DNA of 64,000 nucleotides from Acidobacteriota bacterium (GCA_023410055.1 JAEYQK010000068.1:1-64000); one strand, 5' to 3'; numbered from the stretch's first letter, positions 25,601-34,085 are shown. Notes: generated by a model not told the origin, from the sequence alone. Made by a program: numbers and translations.

Positions 25601-26973
25601 CGGAAGAGGAGCTTCGAAATTGGCAGAGCCGTTATGCGATGCACCTGGTCGAGCAGAAGCAATTCGAACAGGCTGCCGCGGTGCTGCAACCGCACGAGCA
25701 GCCTACGTCCAGCGAACTGGAAGTTCGATACCGCGTCGCGCTGGCCAACAACCAATTTGATTCCATCATTGAAGGCTACCGTTCAAATCCTGACAAGGCG
25801 CCTCAGCCTGACGTTCTGCGACAAGTTGCGACGTCGCTTCAGGGAGCTGGCCAGCGTCCAGCCGCTCGAAAGATCCTTGAGTTCCTGTTCACGCAGGAGA
25901 TAGCTGCGCACCAGCTGTCCTCGGCCAACATGTTGGGCCTTGCGGAGATTCGCCTGCAAGATGGCGACACCGCAGGCGCACTGGAGCTGTTGCGCCGGTT
26001 GGCGCTCGTTGTCGGTCAGCCGTTTGAGAATCTCGAACCCGCGGCCAGGCTCCTGGCGCGCAATGGTCATCACTCGGAAGCCGTAGACTTTCTTGCACAA
26101 CTGGTGAAGGCCAAGCCGTGGGACGACAGCGCTCGACTGTTCCTTGCGCAAGAGAAGATCGCGGCAGGTCAGGATGCGGCGACAGCCCACAACCTAGCCA
26201 CGGCAGTTGCCAGCGATCCGAAAGCCACATACAAGGATCGACTGGCGGCTGCGACGGTGTTGTCCGGCGGCACAGGTGCTTCGCTGGGCAGCGGTGAACT
26301 CGACTTCGTCGCGTACGGAAGCAATACTTCATTCAAGCCGTACTTCTATACTGCGCGAGTGAAAGCCGCAAAACTTGCTTCCGATCCGAGAACTAGCGCT
26401 GGCTTTCTCCAGGACGCGATCTCCGACTCGCCCAGCCAGGATGCAGCCAGGGCGCCACTCTTCTATGCGTTGATCGACTTAAAACGTGATCGTCTCGCGC
26501 TTTCCACCATCGAGCCGATCCTGCATAGCTGGTATCTCGACGGAGCATCGGGCGGCTACTCGAATTACGACGCTCAATCGGGCGACTCGGAAGAGCCGAC
26601 CACTGAAGAGTCTGAAAGCGCCGATGGTCAGTCGAGCGGTGAAGATCGAATCAAGCCGTCTGATGCAGAACGAGCCACGCTGGCCGTGGCAGTCGGTGAT
26701 CTCTACACAAGAATTGGGGAGCTGCAGAAGTCGCTCCAATACTACAAGGCCGCTCTGAAGTTGCAGACAACGAAGCAAGGCCGAGATGACGTAAATAAGA
26801 AGATGGCGAGTGTGCGAGCAACGATCCGTCGCAACGCCAACAACGTACTCCGCATGCCCACGCTTCACAACGAACTAGAGCAGGAGCATACGGTGCGACC
26901 CAAGCTGATTGCTGCCGTGAAGGCTACAGCACCGCCTAAATCCGCCCGCAACACGAAAGGAGGTGCGCAATGA
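19606..26973 (+). CDS. Giant TPR protein (2455 aa)
   Basis: A very long, N-terminally anchored or secreted protein (hydrophobic segment at about residues 5-22) consisting of TPR-like helical repeats over nearly all its length, for example ALDFSAAEADWKKYAQIAP and IAILYWRQQKRAEAIAEW. Two acidic low-complexity inserts break the solenoid: about residues 545-590 and 2305-2345. The start at 19606 gives MKPRHAALLLIP; an in-frame start at 19528 overlaps the previous gene and spoils the signal. Its size and position in the operon suggest a scaffold that holds the envelope enzymes encoded downstream. It ends with an ATGA overlap with the next gene. Confidence 0.8.
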   Translation: MKPRHAALLLIPAVVSAGWALADWRNAEAGTAIESALYRLMPMPISKVLGLRPPKEATPLLSELIKKQPTAELYSLRALNEEAALDFSAAEADWKKYAQIAPDKTQAQFALADFYLRRNRPTDEIAALGVIARAPATPNEKRTAIEQQNSWLAFERIFKVIGENALPNEFSDQNYRAWIDRYPEQQAVYSRYLQFLLDHKSFAEADKLITRYQSARPNEEVFPVKARALLAYKKGSVEQGLALYDRNFQPLWPQELIDSYFGLMTETRSLRKFLDHARAGLERTPDDLNAAARIFYYYQRQGRTDAAQQAITQFRLRKEQRNAKWNSQDLYTLAKLNEGIKNYPEAARYYYALYNTNDKPDAPELALAGMINALLDVPEQGIRLGSGELSMYRDIASMDRGPGFLNGILSLVMSTTAPGYAYSEEEQRAVPYFHRAEAAQLTRLFESRFPTSKMRSGLRARLIEAYSAYGESSAVIREGQQFLTAFPDSPDHERVAMLLADAFARENRTQEEFALYDTELADLAKRAEGLPVGMSADAPVVTPRHEERPDSTLQQAEGEQAEATEESGDETQSSGTESKRAFSTTAATPVESKKTPQAWYSDFLERYLSRLASMKQVSQALAVLRKEIDRNPNDPGLYERLAQFLQQNQLGAEQEQVYQRAIQQFPDKSWYHKLARFYLREKRDADFSRLSEQVIKIFSGTELESYFSDVVNGRDYYVRLNEFAHARFPHDLMFVRNLLRAYRWPGMTQSQKWDALIRQNWWQDEDLRNEYFEYLSSSGRLDQELAALRQTEAKAQQGDWSALASSNPVAARFVAEVGFWRSHFEDAAPVMNALAQQYPADFDLGRRASAVHRSLAAFDPRNTELAVKIEDNLFKADPGSRDTLARIGDIYSDRELFDQAAPYWDRMAQIRPGEPQAYLDTATIYWDYYDYDSALKWLARGREKLDDPALFAYETGAIYENKREYPHAIAEYLKGALKEHEGSRPYNRLLDLARRKNLRDEVDRSTASLAAGASPSIDAIKLRLAVLETQNRPKEVEQLLADIGERTTSLETLEWLEETARQKSLNAVQEKVLEKQATVTTDPVRKLELRYSLVRFYESNKDLVRAQRNIDALYRENPKILGVVRSTVDFYWQNKGRQHAVDVLLQAANDSYPDLAKQFRFEAAQKSTENGQYDQSRKLLTQLLTGSPYDGSYLAAMADTYARAGDDAGLKQFYLNEIDVFKKAPLTQEARTQQIASLRRGLIPALTRMKDYAGAVDQYIEIINRYPEDDALISEAALYAQRNGRQQQLLGYYANTIKQSPKDYRWPMVLAKMQTQVEDYPAAVETYATAINIRPDRVDLRTARGELLERLMRFDDAAAEYQRLFELNYKDPRWMEKLAEIRARQGRTNDAVAALTVALIENRPEKPATFFDVARRLEAWGMLPQARDFAQKGVESAGRDLLAVSENQSGAQLYVELATRLRRQSEAYATLQRAVADADSLGAEFATAVNQVQKNGIASITDKQWRDRALSIRRDTARSGMQSAMQTMGKTVNQFFTPEEKLQFASWLDTSSSQASDTDIANIFLPAADSAELPDQQARWLQRLMLDGSSSSTYKSRLIALQTQRLRFQELGSALEAYGNSLSVDHGRDSVLNEAATAYRSAGLFDAEFRVLQTFALRSGGDIQERYFELLLQNKPMDLVLLSADSRTGLADAACQYAIAHGPAVLAENAVAMRGRSHKPVWTRAYAALTGLYFADRGPAINTAFVNVLGDRTIGERLSKPVDRDQQLAGNNWFYYGSRYGEWLGVSHTGDPEDFLPAQLEQSPASSSGYVTVAEYYAESGNINRAVDDYKRTLELAPRRADIHDRIAILYWRQQKRAEAIAEWKQALEMLDAQVHQRVVPPSFWSTFGYVMNHVGNRHVTAEVRAQSDTVLRDYVRQNGTYEADRLLKAAYIAIGDQQGGVKFMLELASIAPEPEGMLQLLADANWIPAKERNPIYAQIIERMQANLGAKEGLSKQYAEEELRNWQSRYAMHLVEQKQFEQAAAVLQPHEQPTSSELEVRYRVALANNQFDSIIEGYRSNPDKAPQPDVLRQVATSLQGAGQRPAARKILEFLFTQEIAAHQLSSANMLGLAEIRLQDGDTAGALELLRRLALVVGQPFENLEPAARLLARNGHHSEAVDFLAQLVKAKPWDDSARLFLAQEKIAAGQDAATAHNLATAVASDPKATYKDRLAAATVLSGGTGASLGSGELDFVAYGSNTSFKPYFYTARVKAAKLASDPRTSAGFLQDAISDSPSQDAARAPLFYALIDLKRDRLALSTIEPILHSWYLDGASGGYSNYDAQSGDSEEPTTEESESADGQSSGEDRIKPSDAERATLAVAVGDLYTRIGELQKSLQYYKAALKLQTTKQGRDDVNKKMASVRATIRRNANNVLRMPTLHNELEQEHTVRPKLIAAVKATAPPKSARNTKGGAQ

Positions 26974-28679
26974 AGCGCGTAATGGCCTCGTGCTTTGCCG
27001 TCGCTCTTGTTATCGCGGGATGGGCCGCTTATCAAGGTGTTACTCAAGCGTCTCGCTCGTCTTTTGCGCGCCTGATGCCCCCTGATGCAGTACTGTTTCT
27101 GGAGTCTCCTGACTTCGGAGCGATCCTCAGGGAGTGGAATGCTTCGCCCGAGAAGAAGGCCTGGCTTGCGACCGACAACTACGAGGTATTCAGCCGCTCG
27201 CGTCTCTTCCTGCGACTCAAGCGAGCGCAGGACGAATTTGCCGTCGCTGCCGGAGTCCCGCCCGACATGGCGTTCCTCAACGACGTTGCCGGCGAACAAT
27301 CAGCTCTGGGCATCTACGACATCGGAAATCTCGAACTGCTCTACATTACTCGCCTGCCCTCCGCGCGCGCGATGAAGAGCGGAATCTGGCAGCAGCGCGC
27401 GAAGTTCGAAACCCGCCAGGTTGCGGGAAAGACTTTCTACGTGCGTACCGATCCCGAGTCCGAGCGCGTTACCGCCTTTGCGTTTGCCGACGATTACTTG
27501 ATCCTCGGCACGCGCGAAGACCTCGTGGCCGGAGCGCTCTCGCTCGTCGCGAAGCAGAAGGCCGCGACGCTGGCAGAACAAGGCTGGTTCGTAGACGCAT
27601 TGAAGGCCGCAAAAGATCCCGGTGAACTACGCATGGTTATCAACCTTGCCGAAGTCACACAAACGCCTCAATTCCGCACCTACTGGGCGCCACAGAACAT
27701 AACCGAGATGCGGGAATACCAAAGCTCGGTGACCGATCTTGTCCGTTCATCTGATACTTATCGCGAAGAACGCGTGCTGCTGTTGAATGACAAGCCCGAA
27801 TCTTCAGATTCCGAACAGTCCAGGCAGATTGCCGAACTGATGCGCCTCGTTCCTCCAGGAGTGGGATTCTATCGCGCATCTTTGGCTGCTTCCTCCGATG
27901 ACGCACTCTCAGAGCTTGAGCAAAAAATCCTGACGCCCCGCCTGGGCCCTGCACCCGTTTCGAAACTCGCGCCCGGCGTACAAACAGGAGCGCAGACCGT
28001 TGGCAGCGCGTCGAACCTCGAGACCCGCATTGACGTCGCTCCGTCCAAAGGCACGGTTCAAAAGTCTGGCGACGAAGAGCTGAAAGAACTATTCAATAAG
28101 GCGGGAGTCCGGCCAATGCTGCAGTTGCATCGTTCCGAGGCTGCTGCTGACGGAGTGTTCGTTCGCCTGCGCTCAACCATGGTCTTGCGTGGCACGGCGG
28201 ATTGGGACGAAGCTGCGGTTCAGGCCGCTGTTCAGCGTGTGATCACTCCAGGTCTGACGACTGCCACTATCGGCGCAGCATGGAAGAAGACAGGCGCTGG
28301 TGCACAGATGTATTCAGAACTCGACGGCCTCGCGCGAATTGCAATCGCCGTCCGCGGCAAATACCTGTTTGCCAGTGATGATCCGGAGACGCTTGCTGTG
28401 GCACTTGCACGAATCAACGCACCAGTATCCTCAGAGCCCGCAATCTACTATGCAGGCTTCGATCATGCGCGCGAACGCCAGAACTTCTATCAACTGACTA
28501 CACTCGTCGACCGCCCCGGCAGAAGCAGCTTTTCCGGCAGTGAACGTCAGCCGGAATTCTTCTCCGAAAATGTCGCGAGCCTCAGCAAGGTATTCGCCGG
28601 TGTAACAAAGCAATCGATTGTTGCCAAACGCGATCAGGGAGTCGAAACGCAGACGGTGCTCTACGAATGGGAAAAGTGA
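26970..28679 (+). CDS. DUF3352-like secreted protein
   Basis: A 569-residue protein with an N-terminal signal or anchor (about 5-20) followed by a region that begins MPPDAVLFLESPD, the opening of DUF3352-like proteins, and repeats of short alpha/beta segments, including a second such motif near the C-terminus (KYLFASDDPETL). No enzyme motif is seen. It overlaps the gene before it by 4 nt and the one after it by up to 13 nt, so it belongs to the same translation unit. Confidence 0.6.
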   Translation: MKRVMASCFAVALVIAGWAAYQGVTQASRSSFARLMPPDAVLFLESPDFGAILREWNASPEKKAWLATDNYEVFSRSRLFLRLKRAQDEFAVAAGVPPDMAFLNDVAGEQSALGIYDIGNLELLYITRLPSARAMKSGIWQQRAKFETRQVAGKTFYVRTDPESERVTAFAFADDYLILGTREDLVAGALSLVAKQKAATLAEQGWFVDALKAAKDPGELRMVINLAEVTQTPQFRTYWAPQNITEMREYQSSVTDLVRSSDTYREERVLLLNDKPESSDSEQSRQIAELMRLVPPGVGFYRASLAASSDDALSELEQKILTPRLGPAPVSKLAPGVQTGAQTVGSASNLETRIDVAPSKGTVQKSGDEELKELFNKAGVRPMLQLHRSEAAADGVFVRLRSTMVLRGTADWDEAAVQAAVQRVITPGLTTATIGAAWKKTGAGAQMYSELDGLARIAIAVRGKYLFASDDPETLAVALARINAPVSSEPAIYYAGFDHARERQNFYQLTTLVDRPGRSSFSGSERQPEFFSENVASLSKVFAGVTKQSIVAKRDQGVETQTVLYEWEK

Positions 28680-29527
28680 GGCGACATTCGTTTTCCAGAG
28701 TTCCCATCGGCGTTCTGGCATTACTCGCCGCAGCGCCGTTGCTGTGCCAGTCAGTGCCAAGCGCCGATGCGAATCCTTTGTTTGCGCGCACCGCGTCGGA
28801 GAAGTTGGCGCGCAACTTTTCGTCTTCGGATATCTCCTACTTGCTTTACGACATAGCGAGCGACCGCTTCATCGCAACGAAGTGGCCCGACAGCAACAAG
28901 CCGATTCCGGTCGGATCTCTCGTGAAGCCCTTCGTCGCTCTCGCTTACGCGGAAACCCACGATTACCGTTATCCAGAACACCTCTGCGACGGCGGCAGTT
29001 CGTGCTGGTTGCCGAAAGGTCATGGAAATCTCGGCGTCGTGCGCGCGATTGCGCTCTCGTGCAATTCGTACTTCACGGCGCTGGCCTCTAGCTTGGGCAG
29101 TGCGCAAGTGACGCCGGTCGCGATCCGCTTCGGGTTGCACGGACCCGGCTCGAATGCAAGCCCAGAAGCCATGGCTGGGAGATTCGGTGTCTGGCGCGAA
29201 TCACCTGAAGATCTCGTTCGAGCATATGCGACGCTCCTCGGACGACGCTCGCAGCCCGGCGTCCGTGAAATCGTCGCCGGGATGGCAGAGTCCGTCAAAG
29301 ACGGAACCGCGAACGGTGTTTCCCGGGCGAAGCTTCGGCAAAGATTCGTCGGCAAGACGGGAACCGCGCCTTGCACTCACAAAGAGCACGCCCCGGGAGA
29401 CGGCTTTGTAATAGTCGCGTGGCCGGCTGATGCACCGCGTTATGTGTTGTTGGTTCGTCAGCACAGCACTCCCGGTGCGCAAGCTGCTGTTCTGACCGGG
29501 CGAATGCTACGCGAGCTGGAGCCCTAG
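28667..29527 (+). CDS. Small penicillin-binding transpeptidase
   Basis: A 286-residue exported protein with the three active-site motifs of penicillin-recognising transpeptidases: SLVK (S84-K87), SCN (131-133) and KTG (230-232). It has no transglycosylase or dimerisation domain, so it is much smaller than class A or B PBPs. It should cross-link or edit peptidoglycan, or be an inactive or regulatory relative; the motifs argue for activity. ATG at 28667 or GTG at 28676 (GTGA overlap) are both possible starts. The next gene starts 1 bp after its stop. Confidence 0.8.
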   Translation: MGKVRRHSFSRVPIGVLALLAAAPLLCQSVPSADANPLFARTASEKLARNFSSSDISYLLYDIASDRFIATKWPDSNKPIPVGSLVKPFVALAYAETHDYRYPEHLCDGGSSCWLPKGHGNLGVVRAIALSCNSYFTALASSLGSAQVTPVAIRFGLHGPGSNASPEAMAGRFGVWRESPEDLVRAYATLLGRRSQPGVREIVAGMAESVKDGTANGVSRAKLRQRFVGKTGTAPCTHKEHAPGDGFVIVAWPADAPRYVLLVRQHSTPGAQAAVLTGRMLRELEP

Positions 29528-29528
29528 C

Positions 29529-30575
29529 GTGAAGCGATCCATCGTACTCGCAACTATCCTCATAGTTCTGGCGGCGCAGAGCGGCGCGGCCGAGCGCGTT
29601 CGAGTGTCGGTCTTCGGGCTGTTTCGTCCTCAACAACTGGTTGTCGAAGTCTCACCTCATTCTCCCCTCCTCGTGCGTTCGGGAACGAAAGAATTTGTTG
29701 CGGGAGTGGACTCTGCTCAGCGCATCACCATAAGCAGGTCGCGAAACGCTATCGTGGCCAACTCCAGATCTGTGAAAATCACGGGCGAGTCCGTTACCGT
29801 TGCCGCACGCTCGGGTGGCGATTCGGAAATCACACTGTCCATCCCCGGAAAGCTGCGAAGACACTATCGAGGAACGCTCACGGTTCTGTCGGACGGCAAG
29901 ACTCTCGTCGCCGTTGTTGAAATGGATCTCGAGACTGCGGTAGCGTCGGTCGTTGCCGCCGAAATGAATGCCAGCGCACCGCTCGAAGCCCTCAAGGCGC
30001 AGGCTGTAGTTTCGCGCTCCTATCTTGTTGCCACTCGACATCGACATCCTTACTCGGACTTCTGCGACACGACGCATTGTCAGTTTCTCCGCGAACCCCC
30101 GGCCTCAAAGAGCCGCGCCGCCATTGCCACTCGGGAGACCAAGGGCCTGGTGCTGAAATGGAACGGACGCGTCGTTTCTGCAATGTTTTTTGCGAGCTGC
30201 GGAGGCCGTACCCACTCCCTTGCCGAAGTCGGTTACCAGACGGCCGACTATCCTTACTACTCAGTTGAGTGTCCGTATTGTCACGGTTCGCCGGAGAGAT
30301 GGTCGTCTCGAATAAGCAACGAGGATGCAGCGAAGCTGGCTCCCAAAAGCGAGTCCGAGCGGATCAAAGCCGGACGCAAGCTCGGCTGGCATGCCGTCGA
30401 GAGCAACGCTTACACACGAACAAGCCGCGATGGCGCGGTGGACTTGACGGGCGTTGGCCGCGGCCACGGAGTTGGCATGTGCCAGCGCGGCGCGATCGGC
30501 ATGGCGCAATCGGGAAAACAATTTCGCGCTATCCTCGCACACTACCTTCCAAACACTACGATTGGTGATCAGTAA
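29529..30575 (+). CDS. SpoIID/LytB domain protein
   Basis: A 348-residue secreted protein (signal peptide about 1-20) with the SpoIID/LytB core: the segment VASVVAAEM with the catalytic-type glutamate, then PLEALKAQAVVSRSYL, and the C-terminal GHGVGMCQRGAIGMA block with HYLP. SpoIID-type proteins are lytic transglycosylases that cut denuded glycan strands; they are best known in sporulators, but also occur in non-sporulating phyla such as this one. The GTG start is 1 bp after the PBP stop. It is the last gene of the unit, so peptidoglycan cutting and cross-linking are encoded together. Confidence 0.85.
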   Translation: MKRSIVLATILIVLAAQSGAAERVRVSVFGLFRPQQLVVEVSPHSPLLVRSGTKEFVAGVDSAQRITISRSRNAIVANSRSVKITGESVTVAARSGGDSEITLSIPGKLRRHYRGTLTVLSDGKTLVAVVEMDLETAVASVVAAEMNASAPLEALKAQAVVSRSYLVATRHRHPYSDFCDTTHCQFLREPPASKSRAAIATRETKGLVLKWNGRVVSAMFFASCGGRTHSLAEVGYQTADYPYYSVECPYCHGSPERWSSRISNEDAAKLAPKSESERIKAGRKLGWHAVESNAYTRTSRDGAVDLTGVGRGHGVGMCQRGAIGMAQSGKQFRAILAHYLPNTTIGDQ

Positions 30576-30695
30576 TCAGCAACACTAGACGAGCCTCGCA
30601 GTGAAGGGGTTGAAACCCGACACATCGAAGCGGACTGTACTTGGTTTCGGAATAAAGACTTGCGCGAAAGCGATAGCACTGGCGGGGCTGACAGA

Positions 30696-31253
30696 CTACA
30701 ACGGCAACATGCTCAACTGCTTCTGGAACCCTTCTCGCCATTCTTCGAGTGTGCAGTAGAAGTCGTTTGCTGGCAGCCAGATTTCATTGATGCTTCTAGG
30801 ATCGGGCAGCCAGTCGGGACGATTGAACGCTACAATTCGGACACGATCATCAACGTCAAACTGAAGTACGTGGCTTCCATCATCAAACGCCTCATCCCCG
30901 TCAGGTGCCCAGATGAGCTGCCGCGAGTAGATGGCGGCTGTGAATTGCGCTTCTGGCATTCCGAGGAATAGTTCATCTTCTCGCGATTCAATGTAAATGG
31001 CCCGTGAATACGCATCAGCGAGCTCAAAGGCGTCGGCTGTCGCAAAGGGCGCTGTATGCCTTCCCCGCATAGCGATCCGTGCTTCAACTTCGCCAAAAGA
31101 ATTCGCCAGCATCGTCGCGTCCGGAGATTTCACCCCATAACAGTGAGCGTTCACGTGAATGATGAAATAGCCCAACGCCCCAAGAGAAGGTCCTTTCCAG
31201 CGTTTGGTGATTTCGGATTCGATGGCGAACGTTAGAGGATCACCAATGAGCAT
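30696..31253 (-). CDS. Imm42-like immunity protein
   Basis: A 185-residue cytosolic protein whose opening MLIGDPLTFAIES and later IWAPDGDEAFDDGSHVLQFD and EIWLPANDFY blocks fit the Imm42 immunity family as I recall it. Imm proteins protect against secreted or contact-dependent polymorphic toxins. No toxin gene with a recognisable export domain lies beside it in this window, so it may be an orphan immunity gene. It stands alone between + strand genes. Confidence 0.6.
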   Translation of the reverse strand: MLIGDPLTFAIESEITKRWKGPSLGALGYFIIHVNAHCYGVKSPDATMLANSFGEVEARIAMRGRHTAPFATADAFELADAYSRAIYIESREDELFLGMPEAQFTAAIYSRQLIWAPDGDEAFDDGSHVLQFDVDDRVRIVAFNRPDWLPDPRSINEIWLPANDFYCTLEEWREGFQKQLSMLPL

Positions 31254-31446
31254 TCGATTGCGGCTCTCTCATCAGTTGTAGCGAATTCCATTTCGCTGTC
31301 GCCCATCATACAGGAGAGAGTTCACACCAGCCGCCATATTGGTCACAATCGCGAAGCGGGAAATCCGTGGCTTGACGGGCTGGCAGTTCGTGAATACCGC
31401 TTTCATTGATTTCATTGTCTTGGCCCCGTGCGCTATCCTGTGCAGC

Positions 31447-33048
31447 ATGTCAGACACCAGCACAACTGCTGTTGCTGTATCGAGTCAGGACCCTAGTCGC
31501 CCGCCGTTGCTGAGAAGCGGGATGGCGATTGCGTGGGCGATCGCTGCGATCGTCTTTCTTCTGCATCTCTACTTCAACAATCGCTACGGATACTTTCGCG
31601 ACGAATTCAACTACATGGCTTGCGGCGACCGCTTGCAGTGGGGCTACGTTGATCAGCCGCCGCTTGTGCCGTTTCTCGTCCGCCTGTTCCGCGAGCTGTT
31701 CGGTGATTCGTTGCGCAGTATTCGCCTGATGCCGGCGCTGGCGTCGTCGCTGCTTGTAGCACAGACGGCGCTGTTCGCGCGCGAGCTTGGCGGACGCCGC
31801 TACGCCCTCTTGCTCACGGCCATTGCCGTTGCGCTCGCGCCGCAGTACTCGTCGAACGCAAGTCTGCTCGGGACGAACTGTCTGGAGCCGGTGTTCTGGC
31901 TCGGTACTGCGTGGTTTGCCATGCTGGCCATCAAGCGTGAGAAGCCGCAGTACTGGGTCTGGTCCGGCGTCGTGCTCGGCCTCGGCATGGAAAACAAGTA
32001 CTCGATTTTCCTGCTCGGCGTAGGCATCGTCGTGGGGTTGCTGCTCACGCACGAGCGCCGCCAGATGCTGAACAAATGGTTCTGGCTCGGAATCCTGGCT
32101 GCGATCCTCGTCTTTCTGCCGAACGTGCTTTGGAACATCCATAACCACTGGCCATTCCTGGAACTCATCCGCAACATTCGCGCCGATCATCGGGACGTTG
32201 TGCTTGGGCCGTTTGCGTTCTTCTTCTCGCAGTTGAATGAGACCGGCTTCGCGGTGGCGATCATCTGGCTTGTCGGCGCGTGCGCGCTACTGTTCACACC
32301 GCGACTGAAGCCGTATCGCTTCATGGGTTGGAGCTTCCTGTTCTGCTATCTCGCGATGTTCTTTCAACATGCCAAAGCCTACTATTTGGCGCCGATCTAT
32401 CCGATGCTCATCGCGACTGGGGCCGTGGTGGTCGAGAGCTGGCTTGACCGCAAAGAGAGCGGCAACTCGAATTGGGCTTGGCTGCGGCACTCGTTGGCGT
32501 GGACGGTTCTATGCAGTGGCCTCCACACGATTCCGATCACCATACCGGTGCTCTCGCCGGACGCCTTCGTCGTCTACGCGCGCGACTGGCTCCCGTTCAA
32601 GCTGCCGGTCAATGAGCACTCGCACGCGCGGGCGGCGTTGCCGCAGTGGTATTCCGACCAGTTCGGATACAAGGAAATCGCGGATGCGGCCGAAGTCGCG
32701 TGGAATCGCATACCTGCCAATGAACGTGCCGATTGCGCCATCTTCGGGCAGGACTACGGTCAGGCCGGCGCAGTAGATTTCTTCGGGCGTGCACACGGAC
32801 TTCCGCGCGCGCTAAGCGGAGATCGTACGTACTACCTGTGGGGCCCAGGCGGCTACTCGGGCAACTGCATGATCGTTCTCGATGATCGTCGCGAGAAGCT
32901 TGAACAGTTGTTCGAGCATGTCGAGTACGTCGGCACTTCGGTCGAAAACCCGTGGGCGCTGGAGCGCCCTGTCACCGTCTTCATCTGCAAAGGGAAGAAG
33001 TTCGGGTCGTTGCAGGAACTCTGGCCGAAGGTGAAGAAGTGGCGGTGA
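31447..33048 (+). CDS. GT39-like membrane glycosyltransferase
   Basis: A polytopic protein of 533 residues (about ten membrane segments) of the ArnT/PMT glycosyltransferase type. The first extracytoplasmic loop has RDEFNYMACGDRL with the DE acid pair of this clan, followed by YVDQPPLVPFLVRL, which is also conserved. It transfers a sugar from a polyprenyl carrier to an envelope acceptor, which is unknown here. The ATG at 31447 is preferred to an upstream start at 31339, which would add an unlikely extension. Confidence 0.8.
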   Translation: MSDTSTTAVAVSSQDPSRPPLLRSGMAIAWAIAAIVFLLHLYFNNRYGYFRDEFNYMACGDRLQWGYVDQPPLVPFLVRLFRELFGDSLRSIRLMPALASSLLVAQTALFARELGGRRYALLLTAIAVALAPQYSSNASLLGTNCLEPVFWLGTAWFAMLAIKREKPQYWVWSGVVLGLGMENKYSIFLLGVGIVVGLLLTHERRQMLNKWFWLGILAAILVFLPNVLWNIHNHWPFLELIRNIRADHRDVVLGPFAFFFSQLNETGFAVAIIWLVGACALLFTPRLKPYRFMGWSFLFCYLAMFFQHAKAYYLAPIYPMLIATGAVVVESWLDRKESGNSNWAWLRHSLAWTVLCSGLHTIPITIPVLSPDAFVVYARDWLPFKLPVNEHSHARAALPQWYSDQFGYKEIADAAEVAWNRIPANERADCAIFGQDYGQAGAVDFFGRAHGLPRALSGDRTYYLWGPGGYSGNCMIVLDDRREKLEQLFEHVEYVGTSVENPWALERPVTVFICKGKKFGSLQELWPKVKKWR

Positions 33049-33077
33049 GGCATGGCGGACCCTCACGTCACCGGCTA

Positions 33078-34085
33078 CTATACTGACGCCCCTGAGCGGC
33101 AGAATCGCCGCAGGAACTCGCGCTTCTTCTCCTCTGGCAGAAACGACGCTCGAAACGAATTCATCGCAAGCTGCTTGAGTTCGTCCTCGGTGAAGCCGTA
33201 AAGGTCTTGGGCAATCTGGTACTCACGCGAGAGAGTAGTCTCGAATAGCCCGGGATCGTCGGTGTTGAGCGTGACCAGCAGGCCTTCGTCGAAGTACTGC
33301 CGTAGTGGGTGCGCCTCATACGATTCGCAGGAGCCGGTGCGAACGTTGCTGGTGACGTTGATCTCTACCGGAATCTGCTGGTCATGCAGGTACTTGATCA
33401 ACTCCGGATCGCGGTAAGCCGTGAGGCCATGGCCGATGCGCTCGGTCTTAAGTGCCCTGAGTGCTCCCCAGACGGATTCGGGGCCGGTAGTCTCTCCGGC
33501 GTGGCAAGTCAGGCGCAACCCGTGCCGAGCAGCGCTGGCGTAAACTTCACCGAACAACTCGGCGGGGCCGCGCGCTTCGTCGCCACCGAGCCCGAAGCCG
33601 ATCATGTTGCGGTCGAGATACTTCGCAGTGTCGTCGACCACACGCTGGGCCTTTTCAATGCCGAAATGGCGGACGGCGTCTGCGATCCAGTAGAGCGACA
33701 CGCCGAAGTCACGTTCGCCGCGCTGGCGTCCACGCTCGAGTCCTTCGAAGATGGCGTCGAAGTCGCGCTCCCACAGATGGCAGACTCCCACCGAGACGTA
33801 CACCTCAGCATGCAGAACGTTCTCTCTCGCGAGCCGTTGCATCAGCCGATACGTAATGAGCTCGTAGTCCTCGGGCGTGATCATGTGCAGCGTGATGGCC
33901 CGGAAGCAGAGAAGGAATCCGGCGAAGTCTGTGTAGTGGAACATCTTCTCGGCTTCGACGCGGTCGAGTGCCTGCCCGTGATTCGCGGCAAGTTCAACGA
34001 CAGTCTCTGGCTCGATGGAGCCTTCGAGATGCAAATGGAGTTCGGCCTTGGGAAGCGACCGTATGAATTGGCTGGGATGATCCAT
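33078..34085 (-). CDS. Adenosine deaminase family protein
   Basis: A 335-residue TIM-barrel metal hydrolase. The zinc ligands H17 and H19 are in HLHLEG; HAGE supplies the next histidine and the catalytic glutamate; SNVRTGS and NTDDP complete the family pattern. It deaminates adenosine or a related compound; a role as aminofutalosine deaminase in menaquinone synthesis is also possible and cannot be excluded from sequence alone. It is convergent with the glycosyltransferase gene. Confidence 0.9.
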   Translation of the reverse strand: MDHPSQFIRSLPKAELHLHLEGSIEPETVVELAANHGQALDRVEAEKMFHYTDFAGFLLCFRAITLHMITPEDYELITYRLMQRLARENVLHAEVYVSVGVCHLWERDFDAIFEGLERGRQRGERDFGVSLYWIADAVRHFGIEKAQRVVDDTAKYLDRNMIGFGLGGDEARGPAELFGEVYASAARHGLRLTCHAGETTGPESVWGALRALKTERIGHGLTAYRDPELIKYLHDQQIPVEINVTSNVRTGSCESYEAHPLRQYFDEGLLVTLNTDDPGLFETTLSREYQIAQDLYGFTEDELKQLAMNSFRASFLPEEKKREFLRRFCRSGASV

